This document shows, piece after piece, positions 26,192-35,939 of a DNA stretch of 64,000 nt (positions are counted from its first letter, which is position 1; each line of letters opens with the position of its first letter). Location of the stretch: assembly GCA_913051935.1 (NCBI GenBank), contig CAJXCU010000001.1:44252-108251 (forward strand). The letters run 5' to 3'. Position numbers and translations under genes: made by a program. This DNA is from an uncultured Flavobacteriales bacterium. GTDB lineage: Bacteria > Bacteroidota > Bacteroidia > Flavobacteriales_D > Crocinitomicaceae. The notes under the pieces are model-generated. The model made no database searches, was not told the origin of the DNA, and worked only from the letters and a program-made list of their open reading frames with translations.

Positions 26192-27269
26192 TAGGGGGGA
26201 GACATATCTTTTCACCTTAAGGGCAGGTTTTATTATTGATGCTTTGATATCAATTATTTTGATTTTGGTGCTTCAGTATTATAGGTTGAAGGGGCTTCAA
26301 TTTCAGTATATGGATGTCTTTTATTTGTGTATAATGCTTGTCCCTGCGTACTTCTATTTTTATCGAGAGCACCGACGAATATTGCGCAGGCCTTCAGCAT
26401 CCTACACCTTGGGGAGTCGCGATCATCCAAAACGACACGTCATTAAGTTTTTGGCCTTAAAGTTTTGTTTATTGGGAGTCATATTTGCCGTTTCAGATCC
26501 GGTTTTTGGTGAGGAGGAGAGGGCAATTCCAACACAAAAAGGCGATATCATGGTATGTCTTGATCTTTCAAGATCTATGGATGTTAATGACATAAATAAT
26601 ACAAGCAGACTAGAGGCAGGCAGGAACCTTCTTAAATCGATGGTTAATAAATTATCAGGACAAAGAATCGGGTTGTGTGTTTTTGCTCAAAATTCAGTCA
26701 TTCAACTTCCTTTAACACGTGATTATGATCAGTTTAAGCTCATGCTTTCTGAGGCAAATACAAATCATTTCAGTAATCAAGGGACGAATATTGGTAGTGC
26801 CTTAGTAAAAGCCATGAGTTCATTTGAAAAAAAGAGAGCAACAAATACCATACTATTAATCACAGATGGAGAGGACCATGAGGCCTCTCTTTTCTCCCTT
26901 GTTGATTCATTAATTGTAACAAATACAAAGCTTCTTTCTATCGCCGTTGGAACTGAGTCAGGCGGTCCAGTTTTGCGTTCGGATAAAAAGTCAATGCGCC
27001 TCGATACTAAAGGTAATATCATACTTTCCAAAGTAGATTTAGTAATGGTCAAAAAGTTAGCGAAGGCAACAAAAGGCCTTTGGTTTCACATTACGGAAAC
27101 CTTTCCCAATCCCGATGCAATATTAACAGAAATTAACCTGGCTTCAACGGGATATTCACGAGATTTGAAGTTCAAAGTTGAGCAAAGGGTATTCCATATA
27201 TCGCTGATTTTGGCTTTGATTTCTTTTTTTATTTATGTCTTGATTCCATTTCGAACTAATAGAAAATGA
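26184..27269 (+). CDS. batB: BatB, VWA-domain membrane protein
   Basis: Second VWA protein of the operon (361 residues from the ATG at 26184, which overlaps the batA stop; an ATT/ATG-rich extension to 26160 is in frame but less likely). Two N-terminal membrane segments come first, then a MIDAS VWA domain (MVCLDLSRSMDVNDINN, NIGSALVKA, LLITDGEDHEA) and a C-terminal helix (ISLILALISFFIYVLIPF). It is paired with BatA in every Bat operon. The stop overlaps the BatC start by 4 nt. Confidence 0.92.
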   Translation: MSSRGETYLFTLRAGFIIDALISIILILVLQYYRLKGLQFQYMDVFYLCIMLVPAYFYFYREHRRILRRPSASYTLGSRDHPKRHVIKFLALKFCLLGVIFAVSDPVFGEEERAIPTQKGDIMVCLDLSRSMDVNDINNTSRLEAGRNLLKSMVNKLSGQRIGLCVFAQNSVIQLPLTRDYDQFKLMLSEANTNHFSNQGTNIGSALVKAMSSFEKKRATNTILLITDGEDHEASLFSLVDSLIVTNTKLLSIAVGTESGGPVLRSDKKSMRLDTKGNIILSKVDLVMVKKLAKATKGLWFHITETFPNPDAILTEINLASTGYSRDLKFKVEQRVFHISLILALISFFIYVLIPFRTNRK

Positions 27270-27952
27270 TGAGAAACTTTATATTTTTTTTCTTTTGTCT
27301 CGTCTACGGAAGTTCCGTATCGCAAGTTGATTCTTTCTTAGATTCAGCCTCAAATGGTCAAGCGCTATACAAAATTGACGATTATCGGAGTGCTTTATCT
27401 AGTTATGAGCAGGCGAGGGAGTTACAGAATAATGTGAAGATGTCTGCTACTGAAAAAGCTAAATTAGACATTGAGATGGGGCAAGCTGCTTTCAGATTGA
27501 AGGATTTCGAAAAAGCATCTGCATATTTTCAAAACGCCCTTCAAGTTGAACCTGATCCTATTAAACGTTCAGCACTTCTCAGAAATTTGGGAAACATTGC
27601 GATGCGGCTAAAAAATATAGATCAGGCAATTGACTATTACAAGAAAGGAATTAAATTCAATCAGAAGGATGCCGAACTAAAGTATAATTTATCTCAGGCC
27701 TTGAGACAAAAGCAAAAGGACGGGAAAAATGGAAGTCCAAATGAGAACAAGAAAAATCAAGGAAATACGGATAATAAAAAACAATCCGAATTAAGTGAAA
27801 AAAATAATTCAGTAAAGACAAAAAGTCCTTACTCTTTTGAGGAGGAACAAAGGCGTAAAATCTTAAATGATTTATTGCGAAAAGAGGCAGAAACAAGGCG
27901 GCGGATTGAAAAGAAAAAAAGTATTCCCTACACAAATTCTAAGGATTGGTAA
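27266..27952 (+). CDS. batC: BatC, TPR-repeat protein
   Basis: A 228-residue exported protein with a signal peptide (NFIFFFFCLVYGSSVS). Three TPR motifs follow (about 25-145: ALYKIDDYRSALSSYEQA, AAFRLKDFEKASAYFQNALQ, IAMRLKNIDQAIDYYKKGI). The C-terminus is a low-complexity Lys/Asn/Gln/Glu-rich stretch ending with an arginine-rich helix. TPRs probably give a docking surface for BatA/BatB in the periplasm. It overlaps batB by 4 nt, and its TAA shares a base with the batD ATG. Confidence 0.9.
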   Translation: MMRNFIFFFFCLVYGSSVSQVDSFLDSASNGQALYKIDDYRSALSSYEQARELQNNVKMSATEKAKLDIEMGQAAFRLKDFEKASAYFQNALQVEPDPIKRSALLRNLGNIAMRLKNIDQAIDYYKKGIKFNQKDAELKYNLSQALRQKQKDGKNGSPNENKKNQGNTDNKKQSELSEKNNSVKTKSPYSFEEEQRRKILNDLLRKEAETRRRIEKKKSIPYTNSKDW

Positions 27953-29646
27953 TGCGGTTTTTGCTGTACATATCGTTTGCTGTTTGGGTTTCATGTTCAT
28001 GGTCACAAGGCGCTTTCGTATTGCTGGAGGTTTCAAATCTTCAACCAAAGGTGGGAGAATATATTACAGTGCAGGTGTCTTCCAATTTAGGAAGCAATTT
28101 CGATATGAATTTTCCTGATGAATTTCAGTCCGGAATGAATGTAATGAGCGGTATGCGGCAAGAATATATTAATGGTCGCAGTAATACAATTTATTATCAG
28201 TCATTGAGTGGTTTTTTTATGGAGCCGGGACCCTATGTTTTTGGTCCTGTTTTGGTTAAGACCAAAAAGAAATCATACAAGTCTAATAAGCTTCGTGTGA
28301 TCGTGAATAGTCATGGTGAAACGAATAAAAAGCAAAAAAAGAGCGTCCGATCAAATAAAACTAAAAAACCACCAGTTTTCGCAGAAACAAGGCTGTCAAA
28401 ATCAAAAATATATCGTGGAGAACCGATATATCTGCAGTCGAGCGTGTTTTCAAAAAAAGAGTTTTCGAAAATTAGAAATTATAATCCGTATAAAATTGAC
28501 GCAAAACATGAAGCCTTTAAAATAAATACCTCCAAAGAATTAGATTGGGTGAGTATAGCAATTGAGGGGCAAGCTTATTTAAAATTACAATTTGAAGAGA
28601 ATGTAGTTTTTATAAATGAACCAGGAGAAGCAACAATAAATCCCTTTGAAATGTTATTGGCTGGGTATGGAAGCTATGCTGTAAAATCTGAAGCGAAAAA
28701 AATCGATGTACTTGATTTACCCAAAGAAAACCAGCCGGTTAGCTTTTCTGGTTTGGTTGGAGATTTTCGTCTAAAAGTATCGCTCTCAGATTCTAATGCC
28801 AAGGCCAGTGATATTGTTTCTTTAGCTGTCGAGATTAGTGGGAAAGGTAACTTTCATCAAATGAGCATGCCAGCACTAAAGTTACCACAAACACTTGAGC
28901 TTTATTCTGATGCGATAACTACCGAAAACTATCGGATTACGCAATCAGGCTTTAAGGGAAACATTATTTATACTTATCCGATTCGGGTATTAAAGAACCA
29001 ATATATTACTATAGAACCTATTGAAATTTCGTTTTTTGACCCTAAGAAAAAAAGCTATCAGGTAATGCGTTCGACAAACTTGGTGCTCAATACTGCGCTG
29101 AAAGATAATAAATCGAGGAAAGTTCAAAATGCACCTAAGAAAGCAGACAAGACTCAACTTGTAAATGAATCAAATACCACGAGCACATCAAAAGATCCAC
29201 TGTGGCGAAATCCCTTTGCACGCTCGTTTTTATTTCTCCTCCTCTTGTTCTTTTTAGCAATATTTTTCCTGTGGAGACGAAAAAAAAGGTCGGCAACAAA
29301 TAAAAAAATAGCTCAGGTATACTTACCGCCGAAAATAAGTCAGGTTCAGAAGATATTAGAGGATGCAATCGATCCTTCAAAAAATGTTGTTGAATCTGTT
29401 GCACTCATGGAGCAATGCTTATTTACATATTGTTCTTTTGTACTTTCTCAAGACAGTATTCGCTTGTCTCGGAATGAAATATATTTATTGTTATCTAATC
29501 ATATTAGTTCTGAGAAGGTACAGGCAATACGAAAGTTGTTTGCAGTTTTGGATGCACACAGATACTCAAATGAAAATCAAGCTCTGTCCTTTGCGGAATT
29601 TCGAGTGTCATTTGAACGGAAAGTCTCAGATCTTTTATCTCAGTAA
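27952..29646 (+). CDS. batD: BatD, oxygen-tolerance membrane protein
   Basis: Last gene of the bat operon. From the ATG at 27952 it has 564 residues. A signal peptide (RFLLYISFAVWVSCSWSQ) is followed by repeated extracytoplasmic Ig-like domains (VLLEVSNLQPKVGEYITVQV, later ETRLSKSKIYRGEPIYLQS and FRLKVSLSDSNAKASDIVSL). Then come one membrane segment near residue 420 (RSFLFLLLLFFLAIFFLW) and a cytoplasmic helical tail. This is the standard BatD layout. Its own start could be the TTG at 27946, but the ATG that overlaps the batC stop is more natural. Confidence 0.91.
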   Translation: MRFLLYISFAVWVSCSWSQGAFVLLEVSNLQPKVGEYITVQVSSNLGSNFDMNFPDEFQSGMNVMSGMRQEYINGRSNTIYYQSLSGFFMEPGPYVFGPVLVKTKKKSYKSNKLRVIVNSHGETNKKQKKSVRSNKTKKPPVFAETRLSKSKIYRGEPIYLQSSVFSKKEFSKIRNYNPYKIDAKHEAFKINTSKELDWVSIAIEGQAYLKLQFEENVVFINEPGEATINPFEMLLAGYGSYAVKSEAKKIDVLDLPKENQPVSFSGLVGDFRLKVSLSDSNAKASDIVSLAVEISGKGNFHQMSMPALKLPQTLELYSDAITTENYRITQSGFKGNIIYTYPIRVLKNQYITIEPIEISFFDPKKKSYQVMRSTNLVLNTALKDNKSRKVQNAPKKADKTQLVNESNTTSTSKDPLWRNPFARSFLFLLLLFFLAIFFLWRRKKRSATNKKIAQVYLPPKISQVQKILEDAIDPSKNVVESVALMEQCLFTYCSFVLSQDSIRLSRNEIYLLLSNHISSEKVQAIRKLFAVLDAHRYSNENQALSFAEFRVSFERKVSDLLSQ

Positions 29647-29760
29647 TTATCTGTTATAAAAGTACTTTTTTCTCAATTTTTAGAACCTTTTTGAAAAAAA
29701 GTAGTAAAAACATCCAACCTTAGCGAGATTTTTTCGTCTTAGGTATAAATGCGTTAAACT

Positions 29761-30633
29761 ATGAGACAACTTAAAATTGCAAAACAGGTAACCAACCGTG
29801 AGACAGCTTCTTTAGATAAGTATCTTCAAGAGATTGGAAGAGTAGATTTGATTTCTGCGGATGAAGAGGTAGAATTAGCGAAGAGAATCAAAAATGGAGA
29901 TAGACAAGCTCTTGAGCGACTTACCAAAGCAAATTTACGTTTCGTTGTCTCTGTTTCTAAGCAATACCAAAATCAAGGATTGACGTTATCTGACCTAATC
30001 AACGAAGGAAATCTCGGTTTGATTAAGGCCGCTGAAAGATTTGATGAAACTCGTGGATTTAAATTTATCTCATACGCAGTTTGGTGGATTCGCCAATCAA
30101 TTCTTCAAGCTTTAGCTGAACAAGCAAGGATTGTAAGACTTCCATTGAATAAAATTGGGAATATCAACAAAATAAACAGAGCATTTTCAGAACTCGAGCA
30201 AAAACTTGAAAGACCTCCCTCCGCAGACGAATTGGCTGAGGTTTTAGATTGCACGCCTCAAGAGGTCAAACAATCTTTGTCGCAAAATGGAAGACATATA
30301 TCCATGGATGCTCCTTTGGTTGAAGGAGATGATTCTTCGTCGAGCATGTATGATGTAATGGGAAGTAAAGATTCTTTACCAAGTCCAGAGTCTAATTTGG
30401 TGCTTGAATCATTGAGGAGTGACATCAGACAATCTTTAAAAACCTTAACCCCGCGTGAAAGTCAAGTTGTAAGCATGTTTTATGGTTTAGAGGGTAAAAT
30501 GCCACTATCATTGGAAGAAATAGGTGATCGATTTGACTTGACCAGAGAACGTGTCCGACAAATTAAAGAGAAAGCAATTCGTCGTTTAAAACATACGACG
30601 AAAAATGTTATTCTCAAGTCGTATTTGGGATAG
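29761..30633 (+). CDS. rpoD: Primary RNA polymerase sigma factor RpoD/SigA (short Bacteroidetes form)
   Basis: The 290-residue housekeeping sigma factor lacks region 1.1, as is normal for Bacteroidetes, and begins [20 protein letters not shown]. Region 2 holds [17 protein letters not shown] and [15 protein letters not shown]; region 3 is [15 protein letters not shown]; region 4.2 is [20 protein letters not shown]. It is the factor expected to read the TAnnTTTG/TTTG promoters listed here. It stands alone: the bat operon ends 114 nt before it, and priA is convergent with a 4-nt gap and no terminator. Confidence 0.98.
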   Translation: MRQLKIAKQVTNRETASLDKYLQEIGRVDLISADEEVELAKRIKNGDRQALERLTKANLRFVVSVSKQYQNQGLTLSDLINEGNLGLIKAAERFDETRGFKFISYAVWWIRQSILQALAEQARIVRLPLNKIGNINKINRAFSELEQKLERPPSADELAEVLDCTPQEVKQSLSQNGRHISMDAPLVEGDDSSSSMYDVMGSKDSLPSPESNLVLESLRSDIRQSLKTLTPRESQVVSMFYGLEGKMPLSLEEIGDRFDLTRERVRQIKEKAIRRLKHTTKNVILKSYLG

Positions 30634-30637
30634 TCGC

Positions 30638-33118
30638 TTATAAAGGGTCGACATCTATTACGACCTGAATCTTCTTGTAGCTGGACTCAGCATAAAATGT
30701 ATCGACGATTTCTTTGATTTTTTCTTTAACCTTAAGATCAGGTGCATTTTTCTCAATTTTCAACTTTATTGTCTTTAAAAATTTATTTCTAATTTTCTGA
30801 ATAATGGGGTATTCGGGACCCAGAACCCTTTCTTTAAAGACATTTTTAAGAAGCTCACCTAGATATTGCGATGCGGAATCGAGGGTGTGAATATTTTCGT
30901 GTTTTAGGGTAAATGATATGAGCTTATAGTATGGAGGATAATGATAGTTTTTTCTTTCAATGATTTCATTGTTGTAAAATTGCGCATAGTCATGTTGACC
31001 GACAAGCTGAAGAACCCAATGGTCTGGATCACCGGTTTGAACTATAACTTTACCCTGCTTCCCTTGTCTGCCTGCGCGCCCTGCAACTTGTGACATGAGC
31101 TGATAAGAGCGCTCATAAGCCCTAAAGTCAGGTCTATTCAAAAGCATATCTGCATCTAATATACCCACGAGGAAAACGTTGTCAAAATCCAGTCCCTTTG
31201 TAACCATTTGCGTTCCAATTAATACATCAATAAGACCTTTGTCAAAATCATTGAGGATTTTTTCATACCCATTTTTTGATCGCGTTGTATCTAAATCAAG
31301 TCGCTTAATGATTCGGTCTTTAAATATCAAACCGAGTTCATCCTCAATTTTTTCTGTTCCAAAGCCAATCATATTTAACCTGTTACTTCCGCATGAAGGG
31401 CATGATCCAACTGGACTTGTAGCGTATCCACAATAATGACATTTCAGTAAATTAGCCGATTTGTGGTAGGTCAGGGAGACATCACAATGGTTGCATTTTG
31501 GAGTCCAATTACATATTTCACATGACCATACAGGGGTATATCCTCGTCTATTTTGAAATAATATAACCTGCTCTCCCCTTTTTAGTACCTGATCCATTTC
31601 TTCTAATAAAAAATTAGAGAAATGGGAATTCATATTTTTCAGTTTCCTTGCTCTTTTAAGGTCAGCATAAAGTACCTCCGGCATGAGCAAACCCTTGTAT
31701 CTTTCTTTAAGTGATACTAAGCCATACTTTCCTTGCTTAGCGTTGGTATAGGTCTCTAGTGATGGGGTTGCAGTACCTAGCAATACTCTAGCCTCGTGCA
31801 TACGTCCTAAAACGATTGCAGCATCCCGTCCGTTGTAACGGGGTGATGGGTCATATTGTTTGAAAGAGCCTTCATGTTCTTCGTCTACGATAATTAAACC
31901 TAAATTTTGAAAAGGTAAAAATACAGAGGAACGTGCGCCTAAAATAATTCTGAATTCGTGAGCATCATCTTGTAGTACTTTATTCCAAATCTCTACCCGC
32001 TCATTTTGATTGAACTTTGAGTGATACACACCTATCTTTTCTCCAAAATAGGCCGCCAAGCGTTGTATCAGTTGAGTGGTTAAAGCGATTTCGGGAAGTA
32101 AAAATAAAACTTGTTTACCCTGATCAAGCTGGTCTTGAATGAGCTGTACGTATAGCTCCGTTTTACCTGAGCCTGTAACACCATGAAGTAGGGTTACCTT
32201 GTGCTTTAGCATTGCCTCTTCGACCTGTCGTAAGGCTGTTGATTGCGCTGCTGTAAGTTTTTTGAATGCTAAGTTTTTTCCTTGGTCCAATCGGATTCTA
32301 TCAATTTGAAATCGTTCAACACTTAGTATGCCCTTTTTCTCTAAAGTTGCGAGTGCGGATGCACTAATTCCATCATCTAAAAGTATTTTTTTTTGAATTG
32401 GAAAATAGCCATTTTCTTTCTCGGCAATTTTAATGATATGCATCAAGGCATCGAATTGTTTACTAAGCCTTGAATTATTCTCGAGCTCTTCAAAAATAAT
32501 ATTCAGATTATTTTCATTTTGGAACTGTGCTTTTAGCTGATAACAAATTGATGTTTTCGCAGCATATCTTTGTTTGATTTCTTCCTTTGAAATTATAATT
32601 CTCTTTTCAATCAGAGTTTTTACAATGGGTTGAACTGTTTGAATACAGAGAAATTCAGAAAGTTCTTTAAGATTACAGCCTCCCTTGTTTTCAAGATATT
32701 CTACGATTTCTTGGCTTCGGTCATCAAGCATGTCAACCCCGGATTCAAAATCTGGATGTAATAAAATATTCGTTTCACTTCCCAGCTTAAAATTCGCTGG
32801 TAAGGCGGCATTCATGACCTCTCCAATTGCGGCCATATAGTATTGGGAAACCCACTTCCAAAACGTTAATTGTTTTTTTGTGACGATGGGTGAGTGGTCC
32901 AGTACTGCCTCTATATACTTTGATTGATAATTTTTTGGAACATTCTCATGAATATTGACCACAATAGCCGTTTGTAGCTTGTTTTTCCCAAAGGGAACAA
33001 TCACCCGAAGGCCAATCCCTACCTCATCATTCATTTCGAATGGTATTCTGTAAGTGAACGCCTTATGAATAGGGACGGGCAGAATCACATCAGCAAATAA
33101 GGTGCGCCGATTCGACAT
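30638..33118 (-). CDS. priA: Primosomal protein N' (replication restart helicase)
   Basis: PriA restarts stalled replication forks with 3'-5' helicase activity. The 826-residue protein has the N-terminal 3'BD domain (FADVILPVPIHKAFTYRIPF), Walker A LLHGVTGSGKTELYVQLI, DEEH box IIVDEEHEGSFKQYDPSPRY and eight cysteines of the zinc insertion (CEICNWTPKCNHCDVS, CHYCGYATSPVGSCPSCG). Motif VI reads SQVAGRAGRQGKQGKVIVQT. Length and domain order are standard. It follows the DUF4249 lipoprotein by 15 nt, a probable chance operon neighbour. Confidence 0.97.
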   Translation of the reverse strand: MSNRRTLFADVILPVPIHKAFTYRIPFEMNDEVGIGLRVIVPFGKNKLQTAIVVNIHENVPKNYQSKYIEAVLDHSPIVTKKQLTFWKWVSQYYMAAIGEVMNAALPANFKLGSETNILLHPDFESGVDMLDDRSQEIVEYLENKGGCNLKELSEFLCIQTVQPIVKTLIEKRIIISKEEIKQRYAAKTSICYQLKAQFQNENNLNIIFEELENNSRLSKQFDALMHIIKIAEKENGYFPIQKKILLDDGISASALATLEKKGILSVERFQIDRIRLDQGKNLAFKKLTAAQSTALRQVEEAMLKHKVTLLHGVTGSGKTELYVQLIQDQLDQGKQVLFLLPEIALTTQLIQRLAAYFGEKIGVYHSKFNQNERVEIWNKVLQDDAHEFRIILGARSSVFLPFQNLGLIIVDEEHEGSFKQYDPSPRYNGRDAAIVLGRMHEARVLLGTATPSLETYTNAKQGKYGLVSLKERYKGLLMPEVLYADLKRARKLKNMNSHFSNFLLEEMDQVLKRGEQVILFQNRRGYTPVWSCEICNWTPKCNHCDVSLTYHKSANLLKCHYCGYATSPVGSCPSCGSNRLNMIGFGTEKIEDELGLIFKDRIIKRLDLDTTRSKNGYEKILNDFDKGLIDVLIGTQMVTKGLDFDNVFLVGILDADMLLNRPDFRAYERSYQLMSQVAGRAGRQGKQGKVIVQTGDPDHWVLQLVGQHDYAQFYNNEIIERKNYHYPPYYKLISFTLKHENIHTLDSASQYLGELLKNVFKERVLGPEYPIIQKIRNKFLKTIKLKIEKNAPDLKVKEKIKEIVDTFYAESSYKKIQVVIDVDPL

Positions 33119-33133
33119 TATGGTGTGCGTAAA

Positions 33134-34282
33134 TTAATTACATGCAAAGCTCTCTTCGTTCCCCAAAACATTATCAGCAGGGTGCTTGGAGCAGAATTGC
33201 AGGAGCCCGGTGATAGGCCCTTCACAAAGTTCTTGCGTACTTTTCTTATCAATCGCCCGAATGAAAGCTTGTTGGGGTGAAATGTAAAATGGTCTATATG
33301 TCTTAATAGTCTGAATTGAAGAGAAAATGCCAATGACGCGGTAGTCATTTGTTACCTCAAGGTTTGTGTAAGTTGGTTTGTTCTGGGCCAAAGAGCTCGA
33401 GGGCTGATTTACAGTAATGTAATTGTTTAGGTCCTCCGACCCTCCAGTAACTGTTACTTCAAAACCAAGAAAGTTACGCTCATCTATTAGCGCATCATCT
33501 GTGACATTGCTGTTGACAAGGTTATAGAAGGTAACGCCATTTGCAGAAAATGTTTTTGATGTATTAGGCAACACATCAGATTCCCCAATTCGCCAACCGA
33601 TTGTTTTCACACTTGGTTCTGTTGCTATATACTCGGCGATTCTAATTCCTAATTCGGCATTTACAACGTGTGCACTTCCAGTGTTTGAAATGGTTACACT
33701 TGTCGCTTTATATTCTCCAGGGTTACTTGCAAATTTGAAGGTGAAATTTTGAGAGGTTGCCGTAGTTGTCATTCCATTGACTAGGTTTGTTATTCCTGTC
33801 ACTTCAAATTCTCCTGAATTGATGACCGCTTTCAATCGGTATTGGTTGTCAGGATTCAATGAGCTCATCATTTGGTTCGGTGAAGTCTGAACAGTTCCGA
33901 AGGCCCCCGAGCTTGATATGGTGGTTGGGAGCGTTTTGAAATAATAGACCTTTTGGAATGGGGCATAAAAAACACCATTGGTGTCTTTATTTTCTATAAG
34001 TGTATCTTTCAAGATCCAGGTCCTTAAAACAGTTCCCCCTTGAATTTCTTCAATGCTTGCATCTACGACATCGAAATAACTAGAGTCCTCTATTTGGGCA
34101 ATTTCCAATGCATTCCCAGGACCTATAAAAGCCCGCGTTATTTTCACATAATGCATTGAGTCACTGTGATCAAGTAGACCATAGACCACTACCGTTTCTT
34201 TGAAGTCCCCAATTAAATCTATCTTTTCATTACAGCTACAAAGAATGGCGAATGTCGCAAATGCAAAAATAAATTTCATCAT
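33134..34282 (-). CDS. DUF4249-like lipoprotein
   Basis: A 382-residue lipoprotein. The signal peptide ends in AILCSC, with the lipobox Cys near residue 18. The body is beta-rich and starts VVYGLLDHSDSMHYVKITRA, a hallmark of DUF4249. It has YRLKAVINSGEFEVTGIT in the middle and a C-terminal TNDYRVIGIFSS segment. DUF4249 genes usually follow a TonB receptor; here the gene follows two FKBP isomerases with a 4-nt overlap, so the customary partner is missing. Function unknown; surface or periplasmic face of the outer membrane is likely. Confidence 0.78.
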   Translation of the reverse strand: MMKFIFAFATFAILCSCNEKIDLIGDFKETVVVYGLLDHSDSMHYVKITRAFIGPGNALEIAQIEDSSYFDVVDASIEEIQGGTVLRTWILKDTLIENKDTNGVFYAPFQKVYYFKTLPTTISSSGAFGTVQTSPNQMMSSLNPDNQYRLKAVINSGEFEVTGITNLVNGMTTTATSQNFTFKFASNPGEYKATSVTISNTGSAHVVNAELGIRIAEYIATEPSVKTIGWRIGESDVLPNTSKTFSANGVTFYNLVNSNVTDDALIDERNFLGFEVTVTGGSEDLNNYITVNQPSSSLAQNKPTYTNLEVTNDYRVIGIFSSIQTIKTYRPFYISPQQAFIRAIDKKSTQELCEGPITGLLQFCSKHPADNVLGNEESFACN

Positions 34283-35235
34283 GGGCTTAGAATTTCCAAT
34301 AGTTCAACCTCAAATATAAGAAGACTATATGGTTTTATACCGCTTCTTGGATCTGGGTTTGCACCATAAGCCAGCTCGTGCGGAATGTAAAATATGAATT
34401 TACTTCCGGGCCTCATAAGTTGAATACCCTCAGTCCATCCTGGTATAACCTGATTTAGTCCGAACTCTGATGGGGTTCCGCGTTCATATGAACTATCGAA
34501 AGTTTCTCCTGACAGCAGAGTCCCTTTATAGTTGACTTTCACACGTGAAGAGGCTGTAGGGTTTTTTCCTTTTCCTTTTTTTAAGACTTTATATTGAAGC
34601 CCAGAAAATGTTTGTACCACACCTTTTTTTCCCTTATTTTCTTTTAAAAATTCAATTCCTTCTTTTTCAAATTCTTCAATGGAAACTTTATATTTTTCAT
34701 CCATTTGAGTTTTGAGTTTAGCAAATAATAATTTCACACTGATGGAATCGTCTCTAAATACATTTCTAAAACTAAGCCCATCGCTAAAACCCATTTGAAC
34801 AATTCCCATATTGATAAGATCTGTGGCTTGAAGGTCGCTAAACATTTTTTGAATTTCACTTCTATTCAGTCGACCAACACTCTGTGCACATCCATCTGAA
34901 AAGCCCTTATCTTTTCTAAGGTCAACGGAAGACATATAAGACTGAACCATCATCATGCAGCTATCAACTGAATAGGTCTCGACATCATCATTGAATCCTT
35001 TTGCAATTAGCGTTTTGTCTAATTTTGAAAATACAGTATCATTTATAAACGGCTTGGACATTTCAAAACCAAGTGTATAAGATATGCTATCACGTTCAGA
35101 TGACATGGTAACGTCACTATTTTTATAAATGGATTTCGATGTTTCAGTCGAGTCTTCTTCCCTGGCAGATCTTGTTGCATCCTCTGAACAGGAAGCAAAA
35201 AGAATTCCAGTAATTATCAATAGTATTATTTTCAT
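34279..35235 (-). CDS. FKBP-type peptidyl-prolyl isomerase lipoprotein
   Basis: A 318-residue envelope foldase. The lipobox is ILFASC (about residue 16), followed by a Ser/Glu-rich linker, an FKBP_N dimerisation domain (about 45-200, SYTLGFEMSKPFINDTVF) and an FKBP domain (about 215-318). The active-site residues are in VNYKGTLLSGETFDSSYERG, VIPGWTEGIQLMRPGSKFIF and IPHELAYGANPDPRSGI. It overlaps the cytoplasmic-type FKBP upstream and the DUF4249 gene downstream by 4 nt each, a tightly coupled trio. Confidence 0.92.
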   Translation of the reverse strand: MKIILLIITGILFASCSEDATRSAREEDSTETSKSIYKNSDVTMSSERDSISYTLGFEMSKPFINDTVFSKLDKTLIAKGFNDDVETYSVDSCMMMVQSYMSSVDLRKDKGFSDGCAQSVGRLNRSEIQKMFSDLQATDLINMGIVQMGFSDGLSFRNVFRDDSISVKLLFAKLKTQMDEKYKVSIEEFEKEGIEFLKENKGKKGVVQTFSGLQYKVLKKGKGKNPTASSRVKVNYKGTLLSGETFDSSYERGTPSEFGLNQVIPGWTEGIQLMRPGSKFIFYIPHELAYGANPDPRSGIKPYSLLIFEVELLEILSP

Positions 35236-35831
35236 TTTATTTCAATCAATTCTACATCAAATATTAATGCGCTGAATGGCTTTATTGGTCCTCCCGGGTG
35301 TGGGTTAGCACCGTATGCTAATTCTTGTGGGATATATAATCTATATTTCGCTCCTTTCGACATCAACTGAAGTGCTTCTGTCCATCCCGGAATAACTTGA
35401 TTCACTCCAAAACTTGCTGGTGTTCCTCTTTCCGTTGAGCTATCAAAGACTGTTCCATCAATCAATGTACCATGGTAATGCACTGTTACGGTATCCGTAG
35501 CTCCGGCCTTATCACCTGTACCTTCCTTTATAATTTCATATTGCAGTCCAGTTTCAGTAGACAAAACTCCTTCTTTATTCTTATTTTCTTCCAAAAAGGC
35601 AATTCCCTGTGCCTTGATTTCACCATACGCGGCAGTATTCGCCTCTTCTAGATAGGTTTTGATTAGTCCATTCGCCTCTTGTGGATTTATTTTAAGTTCT
35701 CTTTGTTCAAAAACATCTTGAATTCCATCTTTTAGGAAATTAAGATCTAATGAGCTCAGTTGTTGGCTTTTTAAACTTTCGGCAATACTTAAACCTACCG
35801 CGTAACTTACTTTGTCTTTTAATTCTTGCAT
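35232..35831 (-). CDS. FKBP-type peptidyl-prolyl isomerase
   Basis: A 199-residue FkpA/FKBP22-type isomerase without an obvious signal peptide. The FKBP_N part is ELKDKVSYAVGLSIAESLKS and the catalytic part has VHYHGTLIDGTVFDSSTERG, VIPGWTEALQLMSKGAKYRL and IPQELAYGANPHPGGPI. It shares strong identity with the lipoprotein FKBP immediately downstream (VIPGWTE, SSxERGTPxxFG), so the two look like a tandem duplication that split between two locations. It is first in the three-gene operon. Confidence 0.92.
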   Translation of the reverse strand: MQELKDKVSYAVGLSIAESLKSQQLSSLDLNFLKDGIQDVFEQRELKINPQEANGLIKTYLEEANTAAYGEIKAQGIAFLEENKNKEGVLSTETGLQYEIIKEGTGDKAGATDTVTVHYHGTLIDGTVFDSSTERGTPASFGVNQVIPGWTEALQLMSKGAKYRLYIPQELAYGANPHPGGPIKPFSALIFDVELIEIK

Positions 35832-35939
35832 TATTGTGTTTTAAGAGGCACGAAGGTACACAAAATTCGAAGCTTTACCATAGAAATTGCATTGCAAAAT
35901 ACAATGTAACCCTTACTTGATTATTGCGTAAATGAGCGT

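Noticed and set aside
29650..29760. Terminator and promoter between batD and rpoD
   Set aside because: AAAAGTACTTTT is only a weak palindrome, and no TAnnTTTG element is evident before rpoD; not supported well enough to list.
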